DNA of 64,000 nucleotides from PALSA-1006 sp963733265 (GCA_963733265.1 CAVTCF010000003.1:558001-622000), one strand, 5' to 3'. Shown: positions 34,907-44,481, counted from the first letter of the stretch. The notes: generated from the letters alone by a model not told the origin. Numbers and translations are program-made.

Positions 34907-35025
34907 GCCACAGAGAACACAGAGAGAGACGTGAGTTACCCCAATTTCGTAGCATCACCTACAAGGTAAAAGGCATTATGTTACAACCGCTCGTTTTTCT
35001 CTGTGATCTCGGTGTTCTCTGTGGC
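34907..35025. repeat. Inverted repeat GCCACAGAGAACAC, dispersed-element style
   Basis: GCCACAGAGAACAC at 34907-34920 is repeated in perfect inverted form at 35012-35025, with the imperfect extensions CAGAGAG and CTCTGTG inward. The roughly 120-bp unit lies between convergent emrB and the AsmA-like gene. It may be a MITE-like element or a long hairpin terminator. Confidence 0.75.
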
Positions 35026-35072
35026 GCGCGCTTTGGTTTTTAGGATTATTGAATTTTCGAACATAGCCAAAG

Positions 35073-38000
35073 TTAGTTGAATTCGATGGCCCCACAAACA
35101 TCATGCCCATCGGCAGGCATTTCTTTGCCGAACAATCTTTCAATCGGAACCCAGAAAATAGAGGTGGCGAATTGACCGATGGTTTCCAGCACATCTGTTG
35201 CGCTAACGCCAACGTGGAAGTCATTAAACTTTCCGCCCAATTCAATCGGAATTGCGAGACTCATAAACTGGGGTGTTTTTGCGTGCGGCTGCACGTAGAG
35301 ACTGATATCTTCTTCTTTGAAGCCCACACCGCCCTTGCCGGTAACTCGCATACGGCTGGTATCGATAAGAATGGTTTTATCTGACAATTTGCCATCGTTC
35401 AAAATAAAACGTCCGACAGCACAGTTTACTTTGGATTCGTTCGACGAATCGACTGCGGGCAACAGTGCCATCAGTACATTCACCGCCCACATATCGAGCA
35501 AACCGGACTTCAGGTTTTCCGGCCAAATGGCAAAATCAATATGTCCTTTGCCGTAACGTAATATTTCCGACAGATACTGCGCACGCGCGCTGACATCAAC
35601 GTCCAGACTGAATATTCCGCGCATCTCGCTTTTTTTGTCGATACGGCGGGCCAAAATGCCGTAATCAAAGCGTTTCACTTGGGTGCGCAGATTGACAGCC
35701 ACATCTTTCTCACCGGGTTCATATCCCATTTGCATTGATGCCGAGCCACCCGGCGTATTGACCACGATGGGGCCGATATCGGCACGACCATTTTCCAATT
35801 TGGCCTCCAACTTGCCGTTACCCAGTACATCTTGCCCGGACAATACTTTATCCACGCGCACCGTCAAATAGGCATTCTGCCGCCGCAGCGCTTCCGGGCT
35901 TAAAAGCTGCTGGACTTGATTGCTCGCTTTGCCGGCATCCTGTTTCAGCTCATCTTCTGATTTCGGTTTCGCAGTGGCGGCGGGCTTGGCCTTTTCCGGC
36001 GACCAATCACCAAATTTGAAATCGTCAAGCTGGATAGCCGGTGCATCCAGAGCAATATCAATGCGTGGCGGAACAGCCTTGGTATCGAAATTGCCCTGCC
36101 CGGTGAGTTTGCTGCTGCCCACCTGCAGCAGCAACGATGAAACATCATAGCCGCTCGGGGACATGTGAAATTTACCCGAAGCCGACCAAGGTCCCCACGG
36201 TGGTAACGAGGTATGAGAGAGTGAATCAAGGTTGTCCATGCGACTGCCGCTCATGCTGAGAGCGAGTTCGATATCCGGTTTGGTGAAGGGGCGCTCAAGG
36301 TCACCGGAAAGATTGATATTGGCACCGGATGTGTTTGCGTTAAACAGGAACGGAACCGGCAATTTCGGATTGATCAGGTCGGCAGCCTTGGCGGTTTGTA
36401 TGCTGATGGAAACGGGTATGTTATCGAGTGACCCTTTCAGGTCAAGATGTACAGGCGTGCCAGCAGAAGATTTTATTTCGCCGCTGTTGAGTGCAATGCG
36501 CATGCTTCCGCCGGTATTGGCATCGTGTAGCGTGAGGTGGCCTCCCTCAAAATTAATCCCCAGTTCCGATTGCGCCAGGAGTTGGCCCAAGCGGCTCGAA
36601 TGCAAATCCAGTTGCAAACGCAAATGATCAATGCCCGCGTCGATATTGCGGGCGATGCCCAGCTTATTCAGAATACTGCCGAGGTCCAGTGCTTCTGCCG
36701 ATAGTTGCAATACAGAGTGCGGCTGCTGCGTGCGCAAATCAAGCAGAATAGAGCCGTTGAAATTATTATCCGCAACGTTCACGGCAAAGGGGGATGCGCT
36801 CATCATACCGTCGCGGATGCGTCCGTCGAAACTCAGATTGCGTACAGCCAAGGCCGATTTGCTGGCGATGTGTTTGATGCGTACAGTGATATCCGCATCG
36901 GCCAGACTGATACTCTGGGGGAGGATGGGAATGTCGATCATATTCACGGCTGCAGTGCTTGCCACCGGAGCTTTTTCTTTGGGTTCGGGTAACAGGGACT
37001 CCAGTTCGTCCACGTCAACAAGCTCACCTGTCAATTGTAATTTGAGCAGCGCTTTGCCGTTGTCCAGACTACTAAGCACATCGGTAGATAATTCACTATG
37101 CCCCAGCTTCACGGCAAAATTGGCCAAGTGCCAATTGTTTTTGTAGGTGTGAAAATTGCCATGAAAATCGATGGGAGTATCCGCTCCCGGTTTCAAGCCA
37201 AGCCAGCTTGCAATTTCGCCGGAATGCGGAGCACCGAGCTCAAAGTTTACTTCCGACCCCGAGTTTTCTGCGGGAGGCCGCAATAAGGCGTGAATTTGTG
37301 CGTGCGCGCTTCCGGCCTGCAATTCAAAATCGATAGCGGCATTCGCTTCCTGCATGATGTCAAGCAACGTTCCCCCGTGCAGTGTTGCATTGAAATTTTT
37401 AGCCAACAACGAACCGTGCGTTTCGCCCCGCAAAGCTTTTCCCGCAGGCAAAGCCAACGTCAAATTATCCAGCGCAAATTGCACCGGTCGTGCTCCTGCG
37501 CCGTTGCCGTACGAGAGTTTTCCGTCGTCAACATTTAAACGCAAATCAAGACTTCGCATCAGCTCCGAGCCGCGGTCTCCCCTGGCCGCGATGCGCAAAT
37601 CGAAACGGCTCAGTTTGCCTTTGACATCGGGCATGCCGAGCAGCAAATCGGCCAGATTGCCCAGATCGGAATTGTGCATACCCAGCGCGAGATTGAAGCG
37701 CGCCGGTGTTACGCTCGCGTCGACGCCCGCACTGCCGGATAATGTTACGTCTGCCACGGTTACTTGCACAGGCACCGAAAGACGACCATGATCGAGTTTG
37801 ATTTGCAACTTCGCGTCGTGTACCGCACCGGGTAAATTTAACCATTGTCCGACACGCAGGGTCAGATCGGCATCGGCGTCATTCAGATCATTCAGGCTAA
37901 ACGTTGCCTGCGCAATTTCCCGGTAAACCTGAGCAAGGTTTTGCGGGGGTTGATCTTTTTTTGTAACAGGTTTACCGGTCATGAATGGATGCAAATCCAG

Positions 38001-39053
38001 CACCGGTAGCTGGAGTTCGCCCTGTATTTTTGGACGCTCACTGCTATGGTCAAAATTGAGTGCTCCTTTGAGTGTAGTTTTACCCATGTTGCCACTCAAA
38101 TTTTCCAACGCGATTTTGCCGGGTGTGTATTTGATTTCACCCGAGATGCGGGAGGCACCGACAGCGGGAAGTTTGGTCTGGAGCAGGCGTTCAAATTCAT
38201 TCAGATCGTTAGTGCCGAGATCAAAATTAATTGCTCCGGTTTCGCCGGAAACGCTACCTTTCAATGACAATCGAGAACTCAAAAATTCAAGTGAAAGATC
38301 AATCGGCCACGGTTTGTCAAAACGTACAAGTTCGGCGAGATCGCCGCCGACAAGGTCAAGTTTATAGGGGAAGGACTTTTCAACCGTGCCGTGTACTCTC
38401 AGTTTAAGCGGTTGATTGACAGGGAATTGCGCGACGAGCGATTGTAATTCGAAAAAATGACTTTTGTCGTTGGCGCCGACAAATTCAACGTCCAGCTTTT
38501 CCAGTGAAATTCGTTCAATATCGAGATGCGCAAGCAGATTTTCGAATTCCTTGCGCGCATCTTGTTTGGTTTCCGTTGGCTGAACTGATTCCTGTTTCTT
38601 TGCATTCGGCTGGAATGTCCAGTTATTGCTGCCATTTTTATTCATTTGCAAATGAACTTTTACATCGCTGCCCGCTAGTTCCTCAATTTGAAAGCGCAGC
38701 CGCAACAGTGGCCACAAATCCAGCGCCAAGTGTGCCTCGCCCAGACTGGCAAATTCACTACCGGTAAAGCCGACCGCATTGGCGATATGCAATCCACCAA
38801 GGTGGAGCTTGGGTTGGGCTGATATTTCCAATTGCAACGCTCCATCAAGCCGCACCTCGCGTCCGAGCATTTCCGTGAGTTGGATGGCAGCCTTATCACG
38901 CTGATTTGAGACATCGAAAGACAATCCAAAAATTGCGATGTATAGGGTGAGTGCAAATATCAAAATAGCCAATAAGGCGAACGCCCGCAGCGAAATTCGT
39001 ATTAGCGGAGATAACCGGGGAAATTTAATAAAGGTGAAGCGCATGAGCGGCAT
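35073..39053 (-). CDS. AsmA-family inner-membrane/periplasmic protein
   Basis: A 1326-residue protein with one N-terminal membrane segment (ISLRAFALLAILIFALTLYIAIFGL) and a very large periplasmic part. The N-terminal domain after the anchor (REVRLDGALQLEISAQPKLHLGGLHI read in blocks) and the C-terminal KTILIDTSRMRVTGKGGVGF are characteristic of AsmA proteins, which are bridge-like lipid-transfer proteins thought to move phospholipids to the outer membrane. The long repetitive beta-rich middle (alternating strands, many GxLxxxN) fits such a groove. ATG 39053 or the nearby ATG 39044 (MRFTFIKF) could start. It stands alone between emrB and petA. Confidence 0.88.
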   Translation of the reverse strand: MPLMRFTFIKFPRLSPLIRISLRAFALLAILIFALTLYIAIFGLSFDVSNQRDKAAIQLTEMLGREVRLDGALQLEISAQPKLHLGGLHIANAVGFTGSEFASLGEAHLALDLWPLLRLRFQIEELAGSDVKVHLQMNKNGSNNWTFQPNAKKQESVQPTETKQDARKEFENLLAHLDIERISLEKLDVEFVGANDKSHFFELQSLVAQFPVNQPLKLRVHGTVEKSFPYKLDLVGGDLAELVRFDKPWPIDLSLEFLSSRLSLKGSVSGETGAINFDLGTNDLNEFERLLQTKLPAVGASRISGEIKYTPGKIALENLSGNMGKTTLKGALNFDHSSERPKIQGELQLPVLDLHPFMTGKPVTKKDQPPQNLAQVYREIAQATFSLNDLNDADADLTLRVGQWLNLPGAVHDAKLQIKLDHGRLSVPVQVTVADVTLSGSAGVDASVTPARFNLALGMHNSDLGNLADLLLGMPDVKGKLSRFDLRIAARGDRGSELMRSLDLRLNVDDGKLSYGNGAGARPVQFALDNLTLALPAGKALRGETHGSLLAKNFNATLHGGTLLDIMQEANAAIDFELQAGSAHAQIHALLRPPAENSGSEVNFELGAPHSGEIASWLGLKPGADTPIDFHGNFHTYKNNWHLANFAVKLGHSELSTDVLSSLDNGKALLKLQLTGELVDVDELESLLPEPKEKAPVASTAAVNMIDIPILPQSISLADADITVRIKHIASKSALAVRNLSFDGRIRDGMMSASPFAVNVADNNFNGSILLDLRTQQPHSVLQLSAEALDLGSILNKLGIARNIDAGIDHLRLQLDLHSSRLGQLLAQSELGINFEGGHLTLHDANTGGSMRIALNSGEIKSSAGTPVHLDLKGSLDNIPVSISIQTAKAADLINPKLPVPFLFNANTSGANINLSGDLERPFTKPDIELALSMSGSRMDNLDSLSHTSLPPWGPWSASGKFHMSPSGYDVSSLLLQVGSSKLTGQGNFDTKAVPPRIDIALDAPAIQLDDFKFGDWSPEKAKPAATAKPKSEDELKQDAGKASNQVQQLLSPEALRRQNAYLTVRVDKVLSGQDVLGNGKLEAKLENGRADIGPIVVNTPGGSASMQMGYEPGEKDVAVNLRTQVKRFDYGILARRIDKKSEMRGIFSLDVDVSARAQYLSEILRYGKGHIDFAIWPENLKSGLLDMWAVNVLMALLPAVDSSNESKVNCAVGRFILNDGKLSDKTILIDTSRMRVTGKGGVGFKEEDISLYVQPHAKTPQFMSLAIPIELGGKFNDFHVGVSATDVLETIGQFATSIFWVPIERLFGKEMPADGHDVCGAIEFN

Positions 39054-39299
39054 ATGCAGACATTATTTTTTGGTTGGTTGGAAGTGTAATGTGAGGGGCA
39101 ATGGGTGGCAACGAGGAATGCTCATGATTTTGAAAAATACGCAATCGTGCAGCAAAATCACCGCATTATTAATAAGGTTAATAATCTTAATTAATTATTC
39201 CAATAGGGATTTTCGTTAAATTTGTTGTTTATGATTGAGCGTAGGCGTAGCATGCCGCGCTGATTTTACTAACATCTGTTTTTATTAGGGGCGTCAATT
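39054..39299. promoter_or_regulatory. Divergent promoter region for petABC and the AsmA-like gene
   Basis: This 246-base region separates the divergent AsmA and petA starts and is strongly AT-rich around 39160-39200 (TTAATAAGGTTAATAATC). It must hold the petABC promoter, but no convincing -35/-10 pair can be singled out. Confidence 0.4.
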
Positions 39300-39833
39300 A
39301 TGAGTAATACAAGCAGCGAGGCGTTGAGTGAGCAATTGGGAGATGGTAATCGTAGGGATTTTCTGATCAAAGTTACATCGGTTGTAGGCGGAGCCGGTGT
39401 TGCGGCAGCCTGTGTGCCGTTTGTCGCAAGTATGAATCCAAGTTCCGATGTATTGGCTAAAGCTGAAACGGAAGTCGACATCGGTGGCATTCCCGAGGGG
39501 GGCGTACGTACGGTTGCCTGGCAAGGCAAGCCGGTATTTATCGTGCATCGCACAGCAGAACAGATCAAGTCAGTAAGCACCACGGCCAATACGCTGGATC
39601 CTGTGCCGGATGAAACGCGGGTTCAACGTCCCGAATGGCTGGTGGTAGTTGGCGTATGCACGCATATGGGCTGTGTGCCGAACAAAGAAGGCTTGGGCTG
39701 GACATGCCATTGCCATGGAAGTCAGTACGACGATAGCGGTCGCGTTGTACGCGGCCCTGCCCCCAAAAATCTCGAAGTCCCGCCGTATCATTTCGTGGCA
39801 GACAATAAAATCATTATCGGCAAAACTGCCTAG
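39300..39833 (+). CDS. petA: Ubiquinol-cytochrome c reductase Rieske iron-sulfur subunit
   Basis: The 2Fe-2S subunit of complex III (177 residues). A twin-arginine-type N-terminus NRRDFLIKVTSVVGGAGVAAA anchors it in the inner membrane. The cluster ligands are in CTHMGC and CHCHGSQYD. Cluster-domain loop residues GPAPKNLEVPPY follow. First gene of petABC, nine bases before petB. Confidence 0.97.
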   Translation: MSNTSSEALSEQLGDGNRRDFLIKVTSVVGGAGVAAACVPFVASMNPSSDVLAKAETEVDIGGIPEGGVRTVAWQGKPVFIVHRTAEQIKSVSTTANTLDPVPDETRVQRPEWLVVVGVCTHMGCVPNKEGLGWTCHCHGSQYDDSGRVVRGPAPKNLEVPPYHFVADNKIIIGKTA

Positions 39834-39842
39834 GAGAAGACC

Positions 39843-41105
39843 ATGCCAGAACGTATTATTGAATGGATAGATCAGCGTTTCCCGTTCACCAGCTTTATCA
39901 AGCATGACCTGACAGGCTACCCCACGCCGCGCAATCTCAGCTACTGGTGGAACTTCGGCTTTTTAGCCGGAATCGTATTGGTACTACAAGTCGCCACCGG
40001 AATTTTCCTGGCGATGCATTACAAGGCCGATATCTCACTTTCTTTCGACTCGATCCAGCACATTATGCGTGATGTGAATTACGGCTGGTTATTGCGCTAC
40101 ATGCATGCAGTCGGTGCTTCTGCCTTCTTCTTTGTCATCTTTGTTCACATGGCGCGCACCTTGTATTATGGTTCGTTCCGCGCACCGCGTGAATTGATGT
40201 GGTGGACAGGGCAGGGCTTGCTACTGTTGTTGATGGCGACTGCCTTCATGGGTTATTTGTTGCCTTGGGGTCAAATGTCGTTCTGGGGCGCTACCGTTAT
40301 CACTAATCTGTTCCGTGCAACCCCGTTCTTTGGCGACCAAGTGGTTGTCTGGCTCAGAGGTGACTACACCGTGGGCGACGCCACCCTGACACGCTTCTTT
40401 TCCTTGCATTATCTGATGCCTTTCATCATCTTTGCCGCAGTTGGAATCCATCTTGTGGCCTTGCATACGGTTAAGAGCAGTAATCCGAGCGGGATCAATC
40501 TGGCGGACAAAGATAATATTCCTTTCCACCCGTATTTCACGATCAAGGATTTGTACGGCTTGGGAATATTTTTAATCGTTTATAGTGTGTTTGTATTCTT
40601 CATCCCCAACAGCCTGATCGAGCCGGCCAATAATATCCCGGCCAATCCGATGCAGACACCAAACCACATCGTACCCGAATGGTACTTCCTGCCTTTCTAT
40701 GCGATTCTGCGTTCAGTTCCCAACATGGTTGGCGGAGTATTGGCGATGGGTTTGTCGGTGATGATATTTGCCTTCATGCCATTCCTGGATCGCTCGCGCA
40801 TTCCCGGAGGTGCACGTTACCGTCCGTACTATAAACTGCAGTTTTATCTGTTTATCGTGGATATGTTCATATTGGGCTACGTGGGTTATGTACCACCGAC
40901 ACCGGAGACCATTGTGATCGGACAGATTGCGACACTGTGTTATTTCGGATCATTCTTCCTGATTCCCTTCATTTCGAAAGCGGAGGAAGCATGGTTGATC
41001 AAACGCGGTTTACCACCCGAGGTAATAGAATTAATTGAAAAAGAAACGAGAGACAAAGAAGAACGTAAACTTAAGCGTCTCCGTCGCCAAGGAGACATAG
41101 CATGA
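39843..41105 (+). CDS. petB: Cytochrome b of the bc1 complex
   Basis: A 420-residue eight-helix cytochrome b that carries hemes bL and bH. The heme histidine helices show in YMHAVGASAFFFVIFVHMAR and in FIIFAAVGIHLVALHTVKSS; the Qo-site PEWY motif is in HIVPEWYFLPFYAILR. Its C-terminal extension after helix eight is charged (EKETRDKEERKLKRLRR). Its stop overlaps the petC start (ATGA). Confidence 0.97.
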   Translation: MPERIIEWIDQRFPFTSFIKHDLTGYPTPRNLSYWWNFGFLAGIVLVLQVATGIFLAMHYKADISLSFDSIQHIMRDVNYGWLLRYMHAVGASAFFFVIFVHMARTLYYGSFRAPRELMWWTGQGLLLLLMATAFMGYLLPWGQMSFWGATVITNLFRATPFFGDQVVVWLRGDYTVGDATLTRFFSLHYLMPFIIFAAVGIHLVALHTVKSSNPSGINLADKDNIPFHPYFTIKDLYGLGIFLIVYSVFVFFIPNSLIEPANNIPANPMQTPNHIVPEWYFLPFYAILRSVPNMVGGVLAMGLSVMIFAFMPFLDRSRIPGGARYRPYYKLQFYLFIVDMFILGYVGYVPPTPETIVIGQIATLCYFGSFFLIPFISKAEEAWLIKRGLPPEVIELIEKETRDKEERKLKRLRRQGDIA

Positions 41106-41743
41106 GAGTATTTTTGCAAATCATACTGCTGAGTTGCATTAGTTTAACAGCATGGGCAAATGAAGCTGCATTGGAAAAAGTAGATGTTGAAACCGATTCG
41201 AAGTCCATTGAACGGGGTGCGGAAGCGATGATTGGTTCGTGCCATTCATGCCATAGCATGAAATACATTCACTACCGTGATCTGCTCAACTTCGGCATGG
41301 ATAAACAAAAGGTTGAAACGTGGCGCGGTGATCAACCGTTGGATGCTCCTGTGCTTGCGCAGATGGCTGAAAATGATGCGATGGGCGCATTCGGCAAAGT
41401 GCCGCCGGATTTGAGTCTGATGGTCAAAGCGCGTGATGGCGGACCCAACTATTTGTATTCCTATCTGCTGGGGTACTACGCCAAGCCTGACGGAACACTG
41501 AGCAACCACATTTATCCCGAAACCAAAATGCCAGACGTGTTGGGTGTTAGTTCTATTGCGGAAGGGGCATCACATACCGAGGTTCAAGGCCAGGCACGTG
41601 ACATTGTTTCATTCTTGGCATGGGTTTCCGATCCGCATGAGGCCAAGCGTCTGCGACTGGGGTACTATGTGATCGCATATTTGCTGGTTCTAACGACACT
41701 GCTCTATTTTGTGAAGAAGCAAATTTGGTCCAAGTTGAAGTAA
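41102..41743 (+). CDS. petC: Cytochrome c1
   Basis: A 213-residue cytochrome c1, the electron exit of complex III. The signal peptide is MRVFLQIILLSCISLTAWA. The heme attachment motif CHSCH is in GSCHSCHSMKYIHYRDL, and the axial methionine is probably in YPETKMPDV. One C-terminal membrane helix (YYVIAYLLVLTTLLYFVKK) anchors it. The gene is the last of petABC and is followed by a tandem repeat and terminator. Confidence 0.96.
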   Translation: MRVFLQIILLSCISLTAWANEAALEKVDVETDSKSIERGAEAMIGSCHSCHSMKYIHYRDLLNFGMDKQKVETWRGDQPLDAPVLAQMAENDAMGAFGKVPPDLSLMVKARDGGPNYLYSYLLGYYAKPDGTLSNHIYPETKMPDVLGVSSIAEGASHTEVQGQARDIVSFLAWVSDPHEAKRLRLGYYVIAYLLVLTTLLYFVKKQIWSKLK

Positions 41744-41751
41744 GCTACTTA

Positions 41752-41779
41752 TAAGGGATATCAAGTAAGGGATATCAAG
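41752..41779 (+). repeat. Perfect 14-bp tandem duplication downstream of petC
   Basis: TAAGGGATATCAAG occurs twice in direct succession at 41752-41765 and 41766-41779, within the petC 3' untranslated region. Each unit contains GATATC. It is probably a recent slippage duplication. Confidence 0.9.
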
Positions 41780-41818
41780 CCGACAAAGCTATTGGCTTTA
41801 GGTTGATAAGTTCCTTGG

Positions 41819-41857
41819 AATAAAGGCCTGCTCTGTAAGATCAGGCCTTTATTTTTT
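41819..41857 (+). terminator. Intrinsic terminator for petABC
   Basis: AATAAAGGCCTG (41819-41830) and CAGGCCTTTATT (41842-41853) form a 12-bp stem with an 11-base loop followed by a T tract. It ends petABC and may also act on the convergent DUF2721 gene, whose 3' end overlaps it. Confidence 0.92.
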
Positions 41858-42277
41858 GCCAATTTTGATGTGGTTGGTCGCTAATGAAATTTCCCGAAGG
41901 AAACACAATAAACCGGCTACAAGAGCCATCATGGAGGTAACAAATAATAGGGATATTGTTGTAGAGGGATCTTTGTTTAACTCGGCGCCAATAAATAATA
42001 CGGCAATTACAAGACAGATTAATAAAGCGGAACTTGTGCAAAGAGTAATAGCCCAATGGATCAAGCTCGATCTTCGCAGCAAATTGTTAATCTCTTCCCT
42101 ATGTTCAATGCGTTTTTTTTCTTCAAGCAATTCAAGTAAGCGAAACCGATCAATCACGCGGCCTAGGCGACCGGAAAGAACACTCAGAATTGAGCCAACA
42201 CCGGTTAAAAGAAATACCGGTGCAACTGACTGCTGAATTGCATGAGCCACGATAAAAATATCGCTATCTATTTGCAC
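41849..42277 (-). CDS. DUF2721 membrane protein
   Basis: A 142-residue protein with three hydrophobic segments: VAPVFLLTGVGSILSVLSGRL, WAITLCTSSALLICLVIAVLFIG (two blocks) and ISLLFVTSMMALVAGLLCFLR. The loop GRVIDRFRLLELLEEK between the first two is typical of DUF2721, whose function is unknown. It converges on petC and its end lies in the shared terminator. Confidence 0.85.
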   Translation of the reverse strand: MQIDSDIFIVAHAIQQSVAPVFLLTGVGSILSVLSGRLGRVIDRFRLLELLEEKKRIEHREEINNLLRRSSLIHWAITLCTSSALLICLVIAVLFIGAELNKDPSTTISLLFVTSMMALVAGLLCFLREISLATNHIKIGKK

Positions 42278-42334
42278 AATACACCTCCCGACTATGCACT
42301 GATCGTGTCTGCACGGCGTCTAAACGAAACGCTT

Positions 42335-43417
42335 TCAGCGTCCTGTTGAACCCGGTGGCATGGCGCGTAAATATTGCAGAGGAGAACTTACCGTTTGCCC
42401 CAATGTTTGAGCCGCACCCAATGGCCAGTATGGATTACGCAGTATTTCACGTCCGAGAAGTACTATGTCGGCCTGTCCATTGCGGATGATTTGGTCTGCC
42501 TGTGCCGGTGATGTAATTAGTCCGACGGCGGCTGTCGGGATATCGGCTTCCTCGCGGACTCGTGTTGCAAAACCGGTTTGAAAGCCGGGGCCGACAGGAA
42601 TTTTTGCGCTGGGTACCAATCCGGCTGATGAAACATCGACCAGATCGACACCAAGCTGTTTGAGTAAGCGACACAATTCCACTGTTTCATCCGCATTCCA
42701 GCCTCCGTCAACCCAATCAGTGGCGGACAGGCGAATCAATAGCGGAAGACGCTCCGGCCATTCAGCACGAACAGCGGTTACCACTTCTTTGACCAGACGA
42801 GTGCGGTTTTCAAAGCTGCCGCCATAGGCATCACTTCGCAAGTTCGATAACGGGGACAAAAATTGATGCAGCAGATAACCATGTGCGGCATGTATTTCAA
42901 TAACTTGAAAACCGGCTTTGAGCGCGCGCTTGGTACTGGCAATAAACAGGGAAATGATTTGGCGAATCTCGGATGTATTTAATTCGTGCGGTTGAGCGTA
43001 GCCTTCACCAAATGAAACGGGTGATGGTGCAACAGGCGTCCACCCCCCCTCAGACTTGTTTAGTGTTTGCTGTGCCTGCCAGCCCAGCCCGACGCTGGCC
43101 TTGCGACCCGCGTGAGCCAACTGTACAGCAGGTACGCAGCCTTGCGTCTGCACAAATCGAGCGATGCGTGACAAAGGTTCGATTTGCGCGTCGTCCCAAA
43201 GGCCGAGATCACCCGGACTGATACGTCCTTCCGGAGTGACAGCCGTGGCTTCGATAATCATCAGTGCAGCGCCGCCGACAGCGCGGCTGCCGTAGTGCAC
43301 GAAATGCCAGTCAGAGGCTAATCCATCCTGTGCCGAATATTGGCACATTGGGGGGATACCGATTCGGTTGTTGAGAGTGATGTCCCGTAACTTGAGAGGT
43401 TCAAACAGATGTGCCAC
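42335..43417 (-). CDS. NADH:flavin oxidoreductase (old yellow enzyme, YqjM/NamA class)
   Basis: A 360-residue FMN enzyme that reduces activated alkenes or related electrophiles with NAD(P)H. The N-terminal cysteine in IGIPPMCQYSAQDGLASDWH is typical of the YqjM class. Catalytic histidines are in IEIHAAHGYLLHQFLSP. FMN-phosphate binding is around VGLITSPAQADQII and IVLLGREILRNPYWP. The physiological substrate cannot be read from sequence. It is monocistronic by spacing. Confidence 0.92.
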   Translation of the reverse strand: MAHLFEPLKLRDITLNNRIGIPPMCQYSAQDGLASDWHFVHYGSRAVGGAALMIIEATAVTPEGRISPGDLGLWDDAQIEPLSRIARFVQTQGCVPAVQLAHAGRKASVGLGWQAQQTLNKSEGGWTPVAPSPVSFGEGYAQPHELNTSEIRQIISLFIASTKRALKAGFQVIEIHAAHGYLLHQFLSPLSNLRSDAYGGSFENRTRLVKEVVTAVRAEWPERLPLLIRLSATDWVDGGWNADETVELCRLLKQLGVDLVDVSSAGLVPSAKIPVGPGFQTGFATRVREEADIPTAAVGLITSPAQADQIIRNGQADIVLLGREILRNPYWPLGAAQTLGQTVSSPLQYLRAMPPGSTGR

Positions 43418-43577
43418 ATTCAGCTCCTGACTAATAAAGGTAGTGAGCTTTATTATACGTCAGAAAGGGGATGCTTCATTCCATGGAGAAAGTTTGCTGA
43501 TACGAATAAAAAAATCACGCTATTCCCTTCATCCTCACACTTCAAGGGAAGTGGAGAGGGGGGCTGAGCGAAGATTA

Positions 43578-43602
43578 ATTCCCCCTTTTTTAAAGGGGGA
43601 AT
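43578..43602. repeat. C-run/G-run palindrome between an oxidoreductase and the cpxP-like gene
   Basis: ATTCCCCC and GGGGGAAT flank TTTTTTAAA. It is similar in style to the palindromic repeats of mtnA and argG, though shorter, and the adjoining AAGGGAAGTGGAGAGGGGGG stretch adds to the resemblance. The 249-base region 43418-43666 contains nothing else I can identify. Confidence 0.5.
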
Positions 43603-43666
43603 ATTTCGCCGTAGACAGTAGACAAATACGCCCTAATGGAAAATCTCGGCACAAATATTTACAAAA

Positions 43667-44200
43667 TTATTGGGGATGAGAAGGTGTGCCGGATTTTCCA
43701 TCTTCATGGGATTGAATTCTTGGATGCCCCCCGGAATGTTCTTGTCGAAGTGATTTCAGGAAATTACGTTGTTCAGGTGTGAGCACGGCGACTATTTGAT
43801 GTCTTTCCTGAACTCGCAAGAAAGTTATAGTTGCCAGAGCTTTGCCAAGTTTGTCAGAGATTGCTTTTGCTTTTTCATCATCATATTGCTCTGAGGCGGC
43901 TAATGTATGCAAATCAATGTGCGCTTTGCGAATGATCTTTCCCTGTTCATAAAACAAGGCTTCTTGTGTATGTTTGATTGAGAAAATCTTGTCGCGTTGA
44001 GTTTCGCTCAAGTCCAAGCCGGAGGGGAAGTGAAATTCTTCACCAGCGTGACCAAAATGATGACCGAAACTTTTTTCAGGAGCGCCATGGTGCCCTGCAC
44101 CCTCGTCAAGTTGCGGTTCTGCATTGGCTGCCAGCGGAATCGAAAAAGCCAGCAGGCTTGCCATTATGAATTTTCTAACAACTGAATCTGAGAATTTCAT
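43667..44200 (-). CDS. cpxP: Periplasmic Spy/CpxP-like stress protein
   Basis: A 177-residue exported protein with signal peptide MASLLAFSIPLAANA inside a slightly longer N-terminus. The mature part is His-rich (GHHGAPEKSFGHHFGHAG) and helical, with LDLSETQRDKIFSIKHTQEA and LTPEQRNFLKSL, the two LTxxQ-type motifs of the Spy/CpxP/ZraP (LTXXQ) family. It is divergent from cpxRA with two CpxR boxes between, which supports CpxP rather than another LTXXQ protein. Expected role: periplasmic chaperone and inhibitor of the sensor kinase. Confidence 0.85.
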   Translation of the reverse strand: MKFSDSVVRKFIMASLLAFSIPLAANAEPQLDEGAGHHGAPEKSFGHHFGHAGEEFHFPSGLDLSETQRDKIFSIKHTQEALFYEQGKIIRKAHIDLHTLAASEQYDDEKAKAISDKLGKALATITFLRVQERHQIVAVLTPEQRNFLKSLRQEHSGGHPRIQSHEDGKSGTPSHPQ

Positions 44201-44347
44201 TTTCTGTTCCTTTTAAAATTGATCTATTCGCTCAAAATAAGCGATCTTCTAAACTAACCTGGACAGCCAATCATTCGCTCTGAAAATATCGCTTGCTACG
44301 ATGGATGCATTATTGGCCCCGACGTAGTAAAGCGCCGTTAATTAAAG

Positions 44348-44362
44348 GTAAAGACAAGTAAA
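44348..44362 (+). promoter_or_regulatory. CpxR box 1
   Basis: GTAAAGACAAGTAAA matches the established CpxR site GTAAA-N5-GTAAA at every fixed position. It lies in the cpxP-cpxR divergent region. Confidence 0.85.
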
Positions 44363-44397
44363 TACTCCACAGATTTCAGCAACAATCAGACATATGG

Positions 44398-44412
44398 GTA
44401 AAATAGTGTAAA
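44398..44412 (+). promoter_or_regulatory. CpxR box 2
   Basis: GTAAAATAGTGTAAA is a second perfect GTAAA-N5-GTAAA site in the same orientation, starting exactly 50 bases after box 1 and 70 bases before the cpxR ATG. This favours autoregulation of cpxRA. Confidence 0.85.
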
Positions 44413-44481
44413 GGGTGCTATTAACGTAATGGGTACTTCATTATGATTCTTGTGGGTAATTGAACGAACCGGATTGGAACA

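Noticed and set aside
36232..37791. Long plus-strand open frames opposite the AsmA-like gene (36232-36627, 36631-37146, 37354-37791)
   Set aside because: They mirror the codons of the 1326-residue minus-strand gene, have no ribosome-binding sites and show no family character.
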